Program-made: the position numbers and the translations under genes
Notes under the pieces: model-generated
Told to the model about the DNA's origin: nothing
The model's input: only the letters and a program-made list of their open reading frames with translations
Databases searched by the model: none
Shown: positions 25,778 through 35,406 of the stretch, piece after piece
Numbering within the stretch: position 1 is the first letter of the stretch
Layout: every line of letters starts with the position of its first letter
Source of the DNA: [Clostridium] polysaccharolyticum
Lineage (GTDB): Bacteria > Bacillota > Clostridia > Lachnospirales > Lachnospiraceae
Reading direction: 5' to 3'
Length of the DNA: 64,000 bases
Assembly (NCBI RefSeq): GCF_900111595.1
Contig: NZ_FOHN01000006.1
Span: 59,461-123,460, forward strand

Positions 25778-27670
25778 CTAGCGCTTGTTTTTCCCCTTAT
25801 GCACATTGCGAAGCGTTTTTTTCTTTCCACTCTTGCTTCCAGACTTTCCTTGGTTTGCTTTCTCTTTTTTAAACTGCCTTGGACGAACCAGACATTTTTC
25901 ATCAAATCCAATTAAATCCGTACGGTGTGCCAGCCTTAAGGCTTCTACTACCAAATCATAATTTTCTGGATTACGGTACTGAATCAACGCTCTCTGCATG
26001 TTTTTCTCATGTGGCTTTTTCGGCACATATACTTTTTTCATCGTACGTGGGTCATAGCCAGTATAATACATGCAAGTAGAAAGCGTGGATGGCGTCGGAT
26101 AGAAATCCTGCACCTGCTCTGGCATGTAGCCTAAATCCCTAACATATTCAGCCAGCTCTACGGCCTCTTTCATAGAAGAACCTGGATGAGAGGACATTAA
26201 ATACGGCACGATAAACTGCTTTTTATCTACGGAATCATTTACCTTTTTATATCTTTTGCGAAATGCTTCGTAAACACTGTTTTCTGGTTTGCCCATAAGT
26301 TCCAGAACGGGATCACTGATATGCTCTGGTGCTACTCTTAACTGGCCACTGATGTGGTTTTCACACAATTCTTTGATAAAGGTATTATCTGAATCCTCCA
26401 TCAAGTAATCAAAGCGGATTCCAGAACGGATAAATACTTTCTTTACTTTCGGGATTTTTCGAAGTTTACGAAGGAGTGTAACATAATCTTTATGATCCAC
26501 TTTCAGATTTTTACAAGGCGTTGGCACTAAACACTGCTTCTTAGCACATACCCCTCTGGTCTGCTGCTTGGTACAGGAAGTATGTCTAAAGTTAGCCGTA
26601 GGTCCGCCAACATCGTTGATATATCCCTTGAAATCCTTATCCTCAGTCATTGCCTTAGCTTCTTCAATTATAGAATCATGGCTTCGTACCTGGATCATTC
26701 TTCCCTGATGGAATGTTAATGCACAGAAATTACAGCCTCCAAAACATCCACGATTCGAAGTAATGCTGAATTTCAATTCCTGAATTGCAGGAATTCCGCC
26801 ATCCTTTTCATATACCGGATGATACGTTCTCATATAAGGAAGTGCGTAAACATCATCCATTTCCTGTTCTGTAAGAGGAAAAGCAGGCGGATTCTGAATT
26901 ACATATTCCTTTTCCTTATAAGGTTCCACTAAACACTTAGCAGTAAATGGGTCAGTATTCAGATACTGCTCGTAAAAGCTTTTCGCATAAGTTTCTTTGC
27001 TCTGGCAAATCTCATCAAAGGAAGGCAGCACAACGGGCTGGTACACATTGTCATAGTCCTTTGCCTTGTACACCGTTCCTTTGACAAACGTAATATCTTT
27101 TACGTCAATTCCGGAATTCAGGGCATCTGCAATCTCCACAATTGAATGTTCTCCCATTCCATATGAAATGATATCTGCTCCTGAATCCAGTAAAATTGAA
27201 CGTTTGACTTTGTCACTCCAGTAATCGTAATGTGCCAGACGGCGAAGGCTTGCTTCGATTCCTCCAATAATAACTGGTGCTTTTTTGTATACTTTACGAA
27301 TCAGGTTACCGTATACAATGGTTGCCCTGTCTGGACGTTTTCCAATCACGCCACCTGGGGTATAAGCATCCTGATGACGTTTTTTCTTATTCACCGTATA
27401 ATGGTTCACCATAGTATCCATATTCCCACCGGAAACTAAAAATCCTAATCTTGGTGTACCTAAAATCTGAATGGAATTTTCGTCTTTCCAGTCTGGCTGT
27501 GCAATGATTCCTACACGATAGCCATGTGACTCTAGTACACGACTAATAATTGCTGGTCCAAAAGAAGTGTGATCCACATATGCATCACCAATGACATACA
27601 CAAAATCACATTGATCCCAGCCTCTTTTTTTCATATCCTCACGGGATATTGGTAAAAAATCCTGTATCAT
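25778..27670 (-). CDS. ygiQ: YgiQ-family radical SAM protein
   Basis: A 630-residue protein of the large YgiQ family, whose substrate is unknown. The iron-sulphur motif is [18 protein letters not shown] in the middle of the protein. Before it stand the N-terminal [29 protein letters not shown] and [20 protein letters not shown] second Cys-rich stretch ([21 protein letters not shown]) follows the radical SAM core. The tail is short and basic. The AGAGG site is at normal distance. Confidence 0.92.
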   Translation of the reverse strand: MIQDFLPISREDMKKRGWDQCDFVYVIGDAYVDHTSFGPAIISRVLESHGYRVGIIAQPDWKDENSIQILGTPRLGFLVSGGNMDTMVNHYTVNKKKRHQDAYTPGGVIGKRPDRATIVYGNLIRKVYKKAPVIIGGIEASLRRLAHYDYWSDKVKRSILLDSGADIISYGMGEHSIVEIADALNSGIDVKDITFVKGTVYKAKDYDNVYQPVVLPSFDEICQSKETYAKSFYEQYLNTDPFTAKCLVEPYKEKEYVIQNPPAFPLTEQEMDDVYALPYMRTYHPVYEKDGGIPAIQELKFSITSNRGCFGGCNFCALTFHQGRMIQVRSHDSIIEEAKAMTEDKDFKGYINDVGGPTANFRHTSCTKQQTRGVCAKKQCLVPTPCKNLKVDHKDYVTLLRKLRKIPKVKKVFIRSGIRFDYLMEDSDNTFIKELCENHISGQLRVAPEHISDPVLELMGKPENSVYEAFRKRYKKVNDSVDKKQFIVPYLMSSHPGSSMKEAVELAEYVRDLGYMPEQVQDFYPTPSTLSTCMYYTGYDPRTMKKVYVPKKPHEKNMQRALIQYRNPENYDLVVEALRLAHRTDLIGFDEKCLVRPRQFKKEKANQGKSGSKSGKKKTLRNVHKGKNKR

Positions 27671-27684
27671 ATTTTCCTCTGTTT

Positions 27685-28350
27685 CTATCTGCCTGACTGC
27701 ATCAATGGTTTTAATTCTTCAAAACTATTGATATAATAATCTGCTAGTCGTTTTTTTTCTTCATCCTGTGCTTCTGAGTAGGAATCATACACTGCACATA
27801 CTTTCATATTTGCCGATTTTCCAGCCATAATACCTTGAATTACATCTTCGAATACAAGACAGTGTTCTGGCGTTGCTCCTAATTTTTCTGCCACGAATTC
27901 GTAAATGTCTGGGTATGGCTTTCCATGGGCTACTTCGCAAGAAGTATGGATGGCATCAAAATAAGGTGCCAGACCTCTTTTTTCTAATACCATTTTTGCA
28001 AGCTCTACGGAATTGCTTGTTGCAACGCCCATTTTAACTCCTCGCTCCTTTAAATACTTCAAAAATGGAATTACGCCATCTTTTACAGGTACTTCATTTT
28101 CATATTTGTCCCATGCCATCTGGTTCCAGTCCTGTTTGATTTTATCCACTGAATGAGAAATGCTGAAACGCTCCTTAACATAGGCTGCTGTTTCCGAAAA
28201 GCTCATTCCCTCAATCTGTCCCTGCAGATCTTCTGGCAATGGGATCTGAAAACGTCCCAAGTATTCGATATCTATATTACGCCATATCCACATGGAATCA
28301 ATTAATGTGCCATCCATGTCAAATATAACTGCCTGTATTGTATCTAACAT
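27685..28350 (-). CDS. HAD-family hydrolase (beta-phosphoglucomutase-like)
   Basis: A 221-residue haloacid-dehalogenase phosphatase: [11 protein letters not shown] (nucleophile Asp and acid/base Asp), GVATSNS (motif II), [15 protein letters not shown] (motif III Lys) and [15 protein letters not shown] (motif IV). A helical cap lies between motifs I and II, as in the beta-phosphoglucomutase/GS1-like subgroup. The substrate cannot be assigned. It lies between rsuA and ygiQ in one dense operon. Confidence 0.88.
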   Translation of the reverse strand: MLDTIQAVIFDMDGTLIDSMWIWRNIDIEYLGRFQIPLPEDLQGQIEGMSFSETAAYVKERFSISHSVDKIKQDWNQMAWDKYENEVPVKDGVIPFLKYLKERGVKMGVATSNSVELAKMVLEKRGLAPYFDAIHTSCEVAHGKPYPDIYEFVAEKLGATPEHCLVFEDVIQGIMAGKSANMKVCAVYDSYSEAQDEEKKRLADYYINSFEELKPLMQSGR

Positions 28351-28374
28351 ATATCCTCCATTCCAATGCTTCCT

Positions 28375-29085
28375 CTAACGAAGCAGTGCCAGTTCTTCTT
28401 CTGTCAGCTGGCGGTATTGTCCTAATTTTAATGTTTCGTCCAGTTTAAGTCTCCCCATCTGTACTCTCTTTAAGTACAATACTGGTTTGTTTACTGACTG
28501 GAACATTCTCTTTACCTGATGAAATTTTCCCTCTGTAATGGTAAGGTACACTTCTGACTGTTCTTTTGCTTCAAGGATCTTTAACTGTGCTGGCTTGGAA
28601 AACAGCTCAGCATCTACTTGGAATCCTTCTGCAAACAGGTCCACATCTTCTTTGGTTACTACTCCATCCACAATAACAAAGTACGTCTTCGGCACATGTT
28701 TTTTTGGTGAGAGAAGTTCATGTGCTAATTTTCCGTCATTCGTTAGCAGAAGCAGGCCTTCTGTGTCTTTATCCAATCTTCCAACAGGAAACAGGTCTTT
28801 CCTGTCATGCTCCGTGATTAAATCTAAAACTGTTTTATCCCGCTCATCTTGGGTGGCCGATACCACTCCCTGTGGTTTATTCAGCATAATATACTCAAAT
28901 TCCGTATATCCAACTTTCTTCCCACAACATACAATTTCATCTTCCACAGCAGAAACCTTGTATTCTGGTTTCTTTACTATTTCTTCATTTACAAGAACCT
29001 GTCCTTTTTTAATAAACTGTTTTACCTCTGTTCTGGTTCCAAGTCCCATATCCGCCAGATATTTGTCCAAACGAAGCATTGCCAT
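28375..29085 (-). CDS. RsuA/RluB-family pseudouridine synthase
   Basis: A 236-residue rRNA pseudouridine synthase with an S4 domain (LRLDKYLADMGLGTRTEVKQF) and the catalytic FPVGRLDKDTEGLLLLTNDG (Asp in RLDKDT). The end shows the KFHQVKRMFQSV motif of the family. Its ATG overlaps the stop of the rRNA methyltransferase gene (TAATG), and the GGAGG lies inside that gene's last codons, so translation is coupled. It is probably RsuA-like (16S), but RluB (23S) cannot be excluded. Confidence 0.92.
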   Translation of the reverse strand: MAMLRLDKYLADMGLGTRTEVKQFIKKGQVLVNEEIVKKPEYKVSAVEDEIVCCGKKVGYTEFEYIMLNKPQGVVSATQDERDKTVLDLITEHDRKDLFPVGRLDKDTEGLLLLTNDGKLAHELLSPKKHVPKTYFVIVDGVVTKEDVDLFAEGFQVDAELFSKPAQLKILEAKEQSEVYLTITEGKFHQVKRMFQSVNKPVLYLKRVQMGRLKLDETLKLGQYRQLTEEELALLR

Positions 29086-30470
29086 TAGAATAACCTCCAG
29101 CCTGGAAGATATTTATTCTTCAGCCTTCCATTAGATGCTTTTCCCCATCCAAGCGGGTAGCCGTCTACAAGCACTAACTGCCAGCCGCTTAATTTACCAT
29201 TTTCTAATTCTACCGTCTCTCCCTTTAGATATTTCTTTAAATCCAAAGAATCACAAGGGTAGTTGATTGTATTCGGATAATCGCCTGCTTTTAGTGCCAT
29301 TGCCAATGACTGGCTTGGCTCAAAACGGTTCTTTTTCTTTTCTCCCAAATACAATCCCGTTCTTAGAATACGCAGTCCTCTCAGATTTGGCAATAAGTCT
29401 GGTACCAGATATACCTTTTCTCCAAACTCTTCAAAATGCTTGCCTTCTAAATCTAAGTTTACCTGTTCCAAAAATTCTTCTGTTCCTTTTGGGTATTGGG
29501 GAAGCTTTTTCTTTCCTGTTTCCTTCACTGGCTCTGGCTCACCTTTTTTATGCAGAAGTGCAACAAAATGCCCTTCTCCTTTGATGTTTTGTGGCCATAA
29601 ACGGAATGTGTGTTTTAATTGTTCAGAACCATTCTCTATCCACTCTGGATGTCCTGGTGCAAATCCTTCATAGGCATCTTTCACCTCTACTGCCTCGAAT
29701 TCTGGATAGTGATCTAATAAATACTGAATGCTTCCTTCATTTTCAACTGGGGCGAAGGTACAGGTTGAGTAAACCATATAGCCGCCCGGTTTTAACATTT
29801 TCACTGCTGCATCCAGAATAGAAAGCTGAATTTTGTGAAAAAACTCTGGTCTTTCTTCATCCCAGCTTTTAATAATGGCGTTGTCTTTACGGAACATCCC
29901 CTCTCCAGAACAAGGAGCATCAATTAAAATTTTATCAAAATACTCTGGAAAATACTCTGTTAAATGCTCTGGCACTTCACTAAGGACTGCCCCGTTAGCT
30001 ACCCCGAACACCTCCACGTTCTTTAAAAGTGCTTTTGCTCTGGAAGCACTGATATCATTGGTAACCAGCACGCCTTTTCCTGCTAGTTTTGCTGCAAGTT
30101 CTGTACTTTTTCCACCTGGTGCCGCACACATATCCAGCACACAGTCCCCTGGTTCTACTGGCAATAAGGCAGCCGGAGTCATAGCACTCGGTTCCTGAAT
30201 GTAGTATAATCCAGCGAAATAGTATGGGTGCTTTCCCGGCTGTTCTTTGGAGTTATTAGAATCCTGTTTATTATAATAAAATCCATTATTTGTCCAAGGA
30301 ACTCTTTCCAATGCAAATGGACTCAGTTTCTCAAATTCCTCCGGTGAAGTTTTCAGGGTATTCACACGAAGTCCCGCAAAAGGCGTTTCTGCAAAGCTTG
30401 CCTTATATTGCGGGAACTCATCTCCTAATAACTGTTTCATTCTCTTTAAATAAATCTCTGGTAAATTCAC
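29085..30470 (-). CDS. RsmF-type rRNA (cytosine-C5) methyltransferase
   Basis: A SAM-dependent m5C methyltransferase of the NOL1/NOP2/Sun family. SAM-binding VLDMCAAPGGKSTELA, IDAPCSGEGMFRK (motif IV Cys) and MVYSTCTFAPVENEG (motif VI catalytic Cys) are all present. A C-terminal domain (about 300-461) like that of RsmF and its Gram-positive relatives follows. I start it at the GTG 10 bases after AGAGAGG (461 residues); a TTG 12 codons earlier has no ribosome site. The stop overlaps the next gene. Confidence 0.9.
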   Translation of the reverse strand: MNLPEIYLKRMKQLLGDEFPQYKASFAETPFAGLRVNTLKTSPEEFEKLSPFALERVPWTNNGFYYNKQDSNNSKEQPGKHPYYFAGLYYIQEPSAMTPAALLPVEPGDCVLDMCAAPGGKSTELAAKLAGKGVLVTNDISASRAKALLKNVEVFGVANGAVLSEVPEHLTEYFPEYFDKILIDAPCSGEGMFRKDNAIIKSWDEERPEFFHKIQLSILDAAVKMLKPGGYMVYSTCTFAPVENEGSIQYLLDHYPEFEAVEVKDAYEGFAPGHPEWIENGSEQLKHTFRLWPQNIKGEGHFVALLHKKGEPEPVKETGKKKLPQYPKGTEEFLEQVNLDLEGKHFEEFGEKVYLVPDLLPNLRGLRILRTGLYLGEKKKNRFEPSQSLAMALKAGDYPNTINYPCDSLDLKKYLKGETVELENGKLSGWQLVLVDGYPLGWGKASNGRLKNKYLPGWRLF

Positions 30471-30511
30471 TTTTTGTCGTCCTCTCTTGGCTGCACAATC
30501 TGGCAACCTGC

Positions 30512-31315
30512 TTACTTTAAGCTTTGTGCACGGTAACCTTCTGCAATAATATCTAATTCTTTGTTGAATCGTTCTAACTGTTCCAAATCACCTTCTTCGT
30601 ATATTTTAAAGAATTCTGTCTGAATCTTCACAACTTCACGCTGATTGGCAACACGATACAGATTCTGGATGTTGGTTAAAATATCTGCAACAATATTGGC
30701 TTTAATCCGGAATGAGTTCTGCGCATCCATAATTTCCCCGCGGACACTAGACATTTCCTGATCCAATACAATAATCGCTTCTGCTGCATTACTTAACCTT
30801 TCACGAATATGAGCTGGCATATTCTGTTTATATTTATACTGCAGTGAATGTTCAATGGTTGCCCAGAAATTCATTGCCAGAGTACGAATCTGTATCTCCG
30901 CCTTTAACTGCTTTGGCCCATGCAGTGTCTGTACGGTATATTCCACAATTAAATGATAACTCCGGTAACCGCTTTCTTTTTTGTGCAGAATGTAGTCTTT
31001 TTCGCTTGTTACTGCCATATCATTACGGTTACGGATTAACTCCACTACTTTATCTATATCCTCAACAAACTGGCATATAATTCGAATTCCAGCGATATCT
31101 TCTATTCTCTCTTCGATTTCTTCTAAAGGAATCTCTTTTTTCTGTGCCTTTTCCAGAATACTGGATATTGTTTTTACTCTTCCATTTACCTGCTCAATCG
31201 GAGAGTATTCTCCAGCGTTTCTGTATTCGTTAATGATATGATTAAATTTTACCACTAGTTCGTCTACAGCTAAAACATAGGGATCTAAGATTTCCCTCCA
31301 TAATAATATCTCCAT
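30512..31315 (-). CDS. Small alarmone synthetase (RelQ/YjbM-like GTP pyrophosphokinase)
   Basis: Makes (p)ppGpp from ATP and GDP/GTP. The 267-residue protein is only a synthetase domain, without HD, TGS or ACT domains. The active-site residues are kept: EDIAGIRIICQF, GYRSYHLIVEY and, importantly, EIQIRTLAMNFWATIEH with the catalytic Glu. A helical C-terminal part follows, as in tetrameric RelQ. It is of interest because the long Rsh at 50390-52630 seems to have lost this Glu. Confidence 0.92.
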   Translation of the reverse strand: MEILLWREILDPYVLAVDELVVKFNHIINEYRNAGEYSPIEQVNGRVKTISSILEKAQKKEIPLEEIEERIEDIAGIRIICQFVEDIDKVVELIRNRNDMAVTSEKDYILHKKESGYRSYHLIVEYTVQTLHGPKQLKAEIQIRTLAMNFWATIEHSLQYKYKQNMPAHIRERLSNAAEAIIVLDQEMSSVRGEIMDAQNSFRIKANIVADILTNIQNLYRVANQREVVKIQTEFFKIYEEGDLEQLERFNKELDIIAEGYRAQSLK

Positions 31316-31349
31316 TATTACCTCTCCTTAAATTTAAGCATACATGTGC

Positions 31350-31378
31350 ATTATACCATAGTTTACTCATTTTTGAAA
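31350..31378 (-). promoter_or_regulatory. Promoter of the small alarmone synthetase operon
   Basis: Minus strand TTTCAA (31373-31378), 17-base spacer with TATGG before the box, TATAAT (31350-31355). The -35 lies in the last codons of the M23 peptidase gene. Confidence 0.55.
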
Positions 31379-32220
31379 CAAAATTTCAGTTTCTTATTTT
31401 CGTAATATTTCAAAATATAGTACGGATTTACACTCATTTCTTTTCCCTTATAATCCAGATAAACCCCCATATGCAGATGTACATCAAAATTGCCAACTGT
31501 TCCTTCTATTTCGCTATATCCAGTATCACCCATAAGACCAATATAGTCTCCTTTTCTGACTTTTGTTCCTTCTTCTATGCCCTCTGCATAAGAATCAAGA
31601 TGTGCATAATAAAAATATGCTCCTTTTGGGCTTCGGATGCCTAACCGGTATCCACCTTGTGGCAGCCATCCTTTTTTTTCTACAACACCATCAGACACAC
31701 TGACAATAGGAAAATAGCCACGTTTGTTATTGCTTGTCATAATATCCGTACCTTCGTGTTTCCTTTTCCCCCCAAATGTCCTAGTGCCACCCCAAGAGTC
31801 ATCAAATGCTGTTTTCTCTCCACCTTTCCTATCTTCTGCAACTGGAAAACACTCGATATCGTCTAAAATAGTACGGTACATATTTCTATATTTCTTATAA
31901 TACCTGCCAAGCAGACCTATTTTGTACATAAACCCTGGCATTGCCTTTTTGTGATTTTCTGGATTGAAATTAGACTGTAACATACAAATCGTGAGTTTGT
32001 CATAAAATTCTGGGGTTTTTCTGCCATACTCCTTTTCTAAGCTTGACCACAAACTGCTTTCTATCTGAAAGTTTCTAAAGTTATCTATGTTGCTGATTTT
32101 CTGACCAGTTTGAATCATGGCAATCTCCATAATACAGACCACAATATTGATAAAAAGAATACAGGCAAATCGCATTCCTTGCTTCCATTTGTTCTTATTG
32201 ATTTTCATTAATCCCCACAT
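31363..32220 (-). CDS. M23-family metallopeptidase, membrane-anchored
   Basis: A 285-residue probable cell-wall endopeptidase. An N-terminal membrane helix (about 18-38, FACILFINIVVCIMEIAMI) is followed by a linker and the LytM-type domain: HEGTDI (first His and Asp ligands), GYRLGIRSPKGAYFYYAHLDSY, VRKGDYIGLMGDTGYSE and VHLHMGVYL (last ligand). All zinc ligands seem intact. In sporulating Firmicutes such proteins (SpoIIQ-like) also act in engulfment, but this one is not clearly SpoIIQ. Two starts are possible, at 32220 or four codons later. Confidence 0.85.
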   Translation of the reverse strand: MWGLMKINKNKWKQGMRFACILFINIVVCIMEIAMIQTGQKISNIDNFRNFQIESSLWSSLEKEYGRKTPEFYDKLTICMLQSNFNPENHKKAMPGFMYKIGLLGRYYKKYRNMYRTILDDIECFPVAEDRKGGEKTAFDDSWGGTRTFGGKRKHEGTDIMTSNNKRGYFPIVSVSDGVVEKKGWLPQGGYRLGIRSPKGAYFYYAHLDSYAEGIEEGTKVRKGDYIGLMGDTGYSEIEGTVGNFDVHLHMGVYLDYKGKEMSVNPYYILKYYENKKLKFCFKNE

Positions 32221-32328
32221 TCTTTAACACTCCCAAAGTATGAACTATAATATATATGCAGACATTCAGAAAAATAGAACTTTTTATGATCTGCTTTTCA
32301 TGAAAATATAGCAAAATTGCATCAATTA

Positions 32329-32479
32329 TGCTATAATATAACAATTCTATTAGCAGACTGACCCCTCAGGCACAAATGGCTTATCCAGAATAACTTACAA
32401 TACCAGATGAAAATACATGTATGATTGCTTGTAATAAAAAGTATCATTATCATTTGATTATTTTAAGGAGGATTTGCAG
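32329..32479 (+). promoter_or_regulatory. Extended -10 promoter and 136-base leader of the second chemoreceptor gene
   Basis: TGCTATAAT (TATAAT at 32332-32337) with no good -35 gives a start near 32344. The leader to the ATG at 32480 is unusually long. It does not match the conserved cores of the known c-di-GMP riboswitch classes. It ends in AAGGAGG. Confidence 0.55.
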
Positions 32480-34141
32480 ATGAAAAAGGGAATAAATCTA
32501 TTAATGACACTTATTCTGATTGGTGTGCTTCCACTTCTGATAGCAGGCATAACACTATGTTCTGTTTCCATGAACAAACTATCCAATAATCTAGAAAGGG
32601 ATGTCTATAACAAACTGAAAGTTGCTGCAGAAGGTCTTGACATGTATTATTCTTGGGATGTGATTCATACTGGAAAAGCAGCATATGAACATAATTATGT
32701 AGATAACTTATTAGAGCAAGGCATTGAACAGACACTTTTCTTAAATGACACTTCCTACATAACTTCTATAAAAAACATTTCCACAGGCAAACGTGATGAA
32801 GGGATAAAAGCAGATAAAACAATTTATAAAACCGTTTTCAGCGGAAAGGATTATCAGTCTGATAATGTTATGCTTGGAGGCCAGAAATACTATGTTTACT
32901 ATACTCCAGTATTTGATGGCAATCATAATGTTATCGGTATGGCATTTGCTGGAGAACCTCAAGCAATCGTGAGAGCTCAGATCCGCAGTTCCTCTTCTGT
33001 ACTCTTAATACTGACGGCCACCATGATACTGCTCATGATTGGACTTGTTATCGGAGTCGCAATGAAAATCCGTACTCCTATCGCCTCCATCTGTACCTGC
33101 ATAAATGAATTCGCTAAGGGAAATGTAGGAAAAGAACCATCTATTAAAAGCAGCATCCGAGAAATCCATACATTAATTACTTCGGCGGCCACTTTACAAT
33201 CCAATCTGAAAAATATTGCGGCCAATATAAACCGAAACCTGATTACCTTAGAAGCAAACATGGGCAATGTTACAGATGGCGTAAATTTTTATAACCAGGC
33301 ATCGAAAGATATCTTGCTAGTTGTAGACGAACTGGCACAAGGAGCATTCTCCATGGAACATTCTGTAACAAAATGCTCCACATCCATTGAAAATATGGAC
33401 GAGAAAATAACTGATATCAGTGGTCTTACTGAAGATGCCAATGAAAATTCTGTTGCGGTACGAACAGTCAGTGAAGATGCTAAAAATATGTTAAATGAAC
33501 TGATAAAAGCCAACTCACACACAATTTCCATATCCGAAGACGTTGTAAATGGAATTTTTCATGCTAATGAGGCTGCCGAAAAAATCCGACAAGTTACCAA
33601 TGCCATCTCTGATATTGCCAATCAGACTAATTTACTATCTTTAAATGCTTCTATCGAAGCCGCACATGCAGGAGAAGCTGGACGGGGATTTTCTGTGGTT
33701 GCTTCTAATATTTCTAACTTAGCCACCGATTCTGCTAATTCAGCAAAGGAAATTCAAAATATTATAGAAACCATCCTTCACATATCCGAGAACAATGTAA
33801 AACTTGCAACAGAGATTAAAAATGCTACGGATCAAGAAGGTTCTGTATTAAATCAGGTAAATAAAAGTTTTGAAACTGTCAGTTCCAAAATTTCAGATAC
33901 CACAGAGGTAATTTTTTCAATTGATAATCGTGTAAAGGTTCTAGAACAGCAAAAAGCTGTGATAATTGATGAAATATCTACCTTAACATCCATTTCCCAG
34001 CAAAATGCTTCAAGCTGCGATAAAACGAATGCTTCCATAGAGGAAATGAGTGCAAGCACGACGGATATTCACAAACAGGTACTGGATACCAAAGAAGTTT
34101 CTGAAGAACTAAAAGAACTTGTTTCTTATTTTCAGATATAG
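32480..34141 (+). CDS. Methyl-accepting chemotaxis protein with single Cache-type sensor
   Basis: A 553-residue receptor: membrane helices at about 5-27 and 172-195 flank a sensor of about 145 residues ([26 protein letters not shown], single-Cache-like), then HAMP and signalling helices. The tip reads [35 protein letters not shown]. The Arg of the usual EAAR motif is His, and the Glu and Arg of the EVR segment are Asn and Ser, so contacts within receptor arrays may differ. The ATG follows AAGGAGG at an 8-base gap. It has its own promoter and terminator. The ligand is unknown. Confidence 0.88.
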   Translation: MKKGINLLMTLILIGVLPLLIAGITLCSVSMNKLSNNLERDVYNKLKVAAEGLDMYYSWDVIHTGKAAYEHNYVDNLLEQGIEQTLFLNDTSYITSIKNISTGKRDEGIKADKTIYKTVFSGKDYQSDNVMLGGQKYYVYYTPVFDGNHNVIGMAFAGEPQAIVRAQIRSSSSVLLILTATMILLMIGLVIGVAMKIRTPIASICTCINEFAKGNVGKEPSIKSSIREIHTLITSAATLQSNLKNIAANINRNLITLEANMGNVTDGVNFYNQASKDILLVVDELAQGAFSMEHSVTKCSTSIENMDEKITDISGLTEDANENSVAVRTVSEDAKNMLNELIKANSHTISISEDVVNGIFHANEAAEKIRQVTNAISDIANQTNLLSLNASIEAAHAGEAGRGFSVVASNISNLATDSANSAKEIQNIIETILHISENNVKLATEIKNATDQEGSVLNQVNKSFETVSSKISDTTEVIFSIDNRVKVLEQQKAVIIDEISTLTSISQQNASSCDKTNASIEEMSASTTDIHKQVLDTKEVSEELKELVSYFQI

Positions 34142-34177
34142 CTGATACTCTGAGTTGGCCAATAACAGTTTTTATTT

Positions 34178-34221
34178 AAAAAGCGTATGCATAAGATTAA
34201 AATCTTTACATACGCTTTTTT
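34178..34221 (+). terminator. Terminator after the second chemoreceptor gene
   Basis: Stem AAAAAGCGTATG (34178-34189) with CATACGCTTTTTT (34209-34221), a 19-base loop and a U run on the plus strand. It can also serve the converging LCP gene. Confidence 0.85.
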
Positions 34222-34269
34222 ACTATTAAGTTCAATGGCATACCATAATTTCCCCATTTTCACTCTATC

Positions 34270-35385
34270 CTATTCCCCTGTTGTACTATTCTGGCTCCCA
34301 TCACTCCTATTATCCGCATTCTCATCTCCAAAGATAAACGCCTGCAATGCATCTATATTATCCTGCAATGTATCTGGTACTAGCACCGCCATACCACGTA
34401 TGCGGGCAGAATAATACTTTTCTTCCACTGGAATCCGCATAGTCTCTAATTCTTGCGGATGCAGCGTAACTGCCAGATACAAATACTCCAGGATAGCAGT
34501 ACGATTCAAATCTGTAGTAACAAAAGATAAGATATCAGGCAGCAATGCGATCAGTTCCACAGCACTCTTTGACTTGTACTTCTGGAAAATAGCATTGAGC
34601 ACATTTCGCTGTCTCTGGGTTCTGCCAAAATCATTTGCCTGGTCACCATGGGCAACGTAACGGACACGAGAATACCCTAGTGCCTGATTGCCATTGAGCG
34701 TCTGCGTACCCTCTCTTACATTACGGTACGCTGGATTGGAAATATAATTGGTCCGGTTCAGATAATCAGCTTCTTTTGCTGATAGGGTAATCTCAACACC
34801 TCCCAGTGCATCAATTACATCTTCGAAGGAGTCAAAGTCCACCTTTACATATCCATCTAACTTAAGTGCAAAATCCTGATTCAAAGCCTGCACTAACAAA
34901 TCCATTCCACCAATGTTAAATGCAGCATTGATTTTATTATCACTATAACCTGGAATCTGCAGATACAGATCTCTCATAATGGAAGTCAGTTTTAATGATT
35001 TTTCCTTCACATTAATCGTTGCAATCATAATAGAATCCGTTCTGCCTCGGCCTTTATCAAGAATTGCCTCTTCCCCTACTAGCAGGATATTAATAACATC
35101 ATCTTCGTGTCTGGCAAGAAGATTCTGCTGCCAGTGCACATCACTAGGATCTACTTCATCCAAGTCTTTGGCATGTTCATCCTCATCAAAATACTCTTCC
35201 CTGCGTTCATTATCCTTATCATAATGAATCTTATCTAACAAATAATCTGAGTAAATAAAAGCTCCTGCTGCCAAAAAAAGAAGTAGTATTAAAACAATCC
35301 TAACTGGCTTTTTCCAGATCTTCTTTTTCTTTTGTCCTGTGGTTTTTGTTTCCTCTGCTATCGGTTCTGTATTTTTCTCTTCCAT
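34270..35385 (-). CDS. LytR-CpsA-Psr family glycopolymer ligase
   Basis: LCP enzymes attach anionic polymers to peptidoglycan from lipid-linked precursors. The 371-residue protein has a cytoplasmic head, one membrane helix (about 27-50) and the extracellular LCP domain: GRGRTDSIMIATINVKEKSL, SIMRDLYLQIPG, NKINAAF, GALGGVEIT-like DALGGVEIT and the Arg-rich RVRYVAHGDQANDFGRTQRQR. The Arg and Asp residues that bind the lipid pyrophosphate are present. The C-terminal tail is Asp/Asn/Ser-rich. It is a single gene, 21 bases after pepD. Confidence 0.92.
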   Translation of the reverse strand: MEEKNTEPIAEETKTTGQKKKKIWKKPVRIVLILLLFLAAGAFIYSDYLLDKIHYDKDNERREEYFDEDEHAKDLDEVDPSDVHWQQNLLARHEDDVINILLVGEEAILDKGRGRTDSIMIATINVKEKSLKLTSIMRDLYLQIPGYSDNKINAAFNIGGMDLLVQALNQDFALKLDGYVKVDFDSFEDVIDALGGVEITLSAKEADYLNRTNYISNPAYRNVREGTQTLNGNQALGYSRVRYVAHGDQANDFGRTQRQRNVLNAIFQKYKSKSAVELIALLPDILSFVTTDLNRTAILEYLYLAVTLHPQELETMRIPVEEKYYSARIRGMAVLVPDTLQDNIDALQAFIFGDENADNRSDGSQNSTTGE

Positions 35386-35406
35386 ATCAGCCTTTCTCTT
35401 ATGAGC

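Noticed and set aside
28538-29134. Plus-strand open frame of 198 codons opposite the RsuA-type gene
   Set aside because: A shadow of the real gene; Ser/Thr-rich translation and no ribosome site.
32344-32479. c-di-GMP riboswitch before the second chemoreceptor
   Set aside because: Neither of the conserved cores of the two known c-di-GMP classes can be found.
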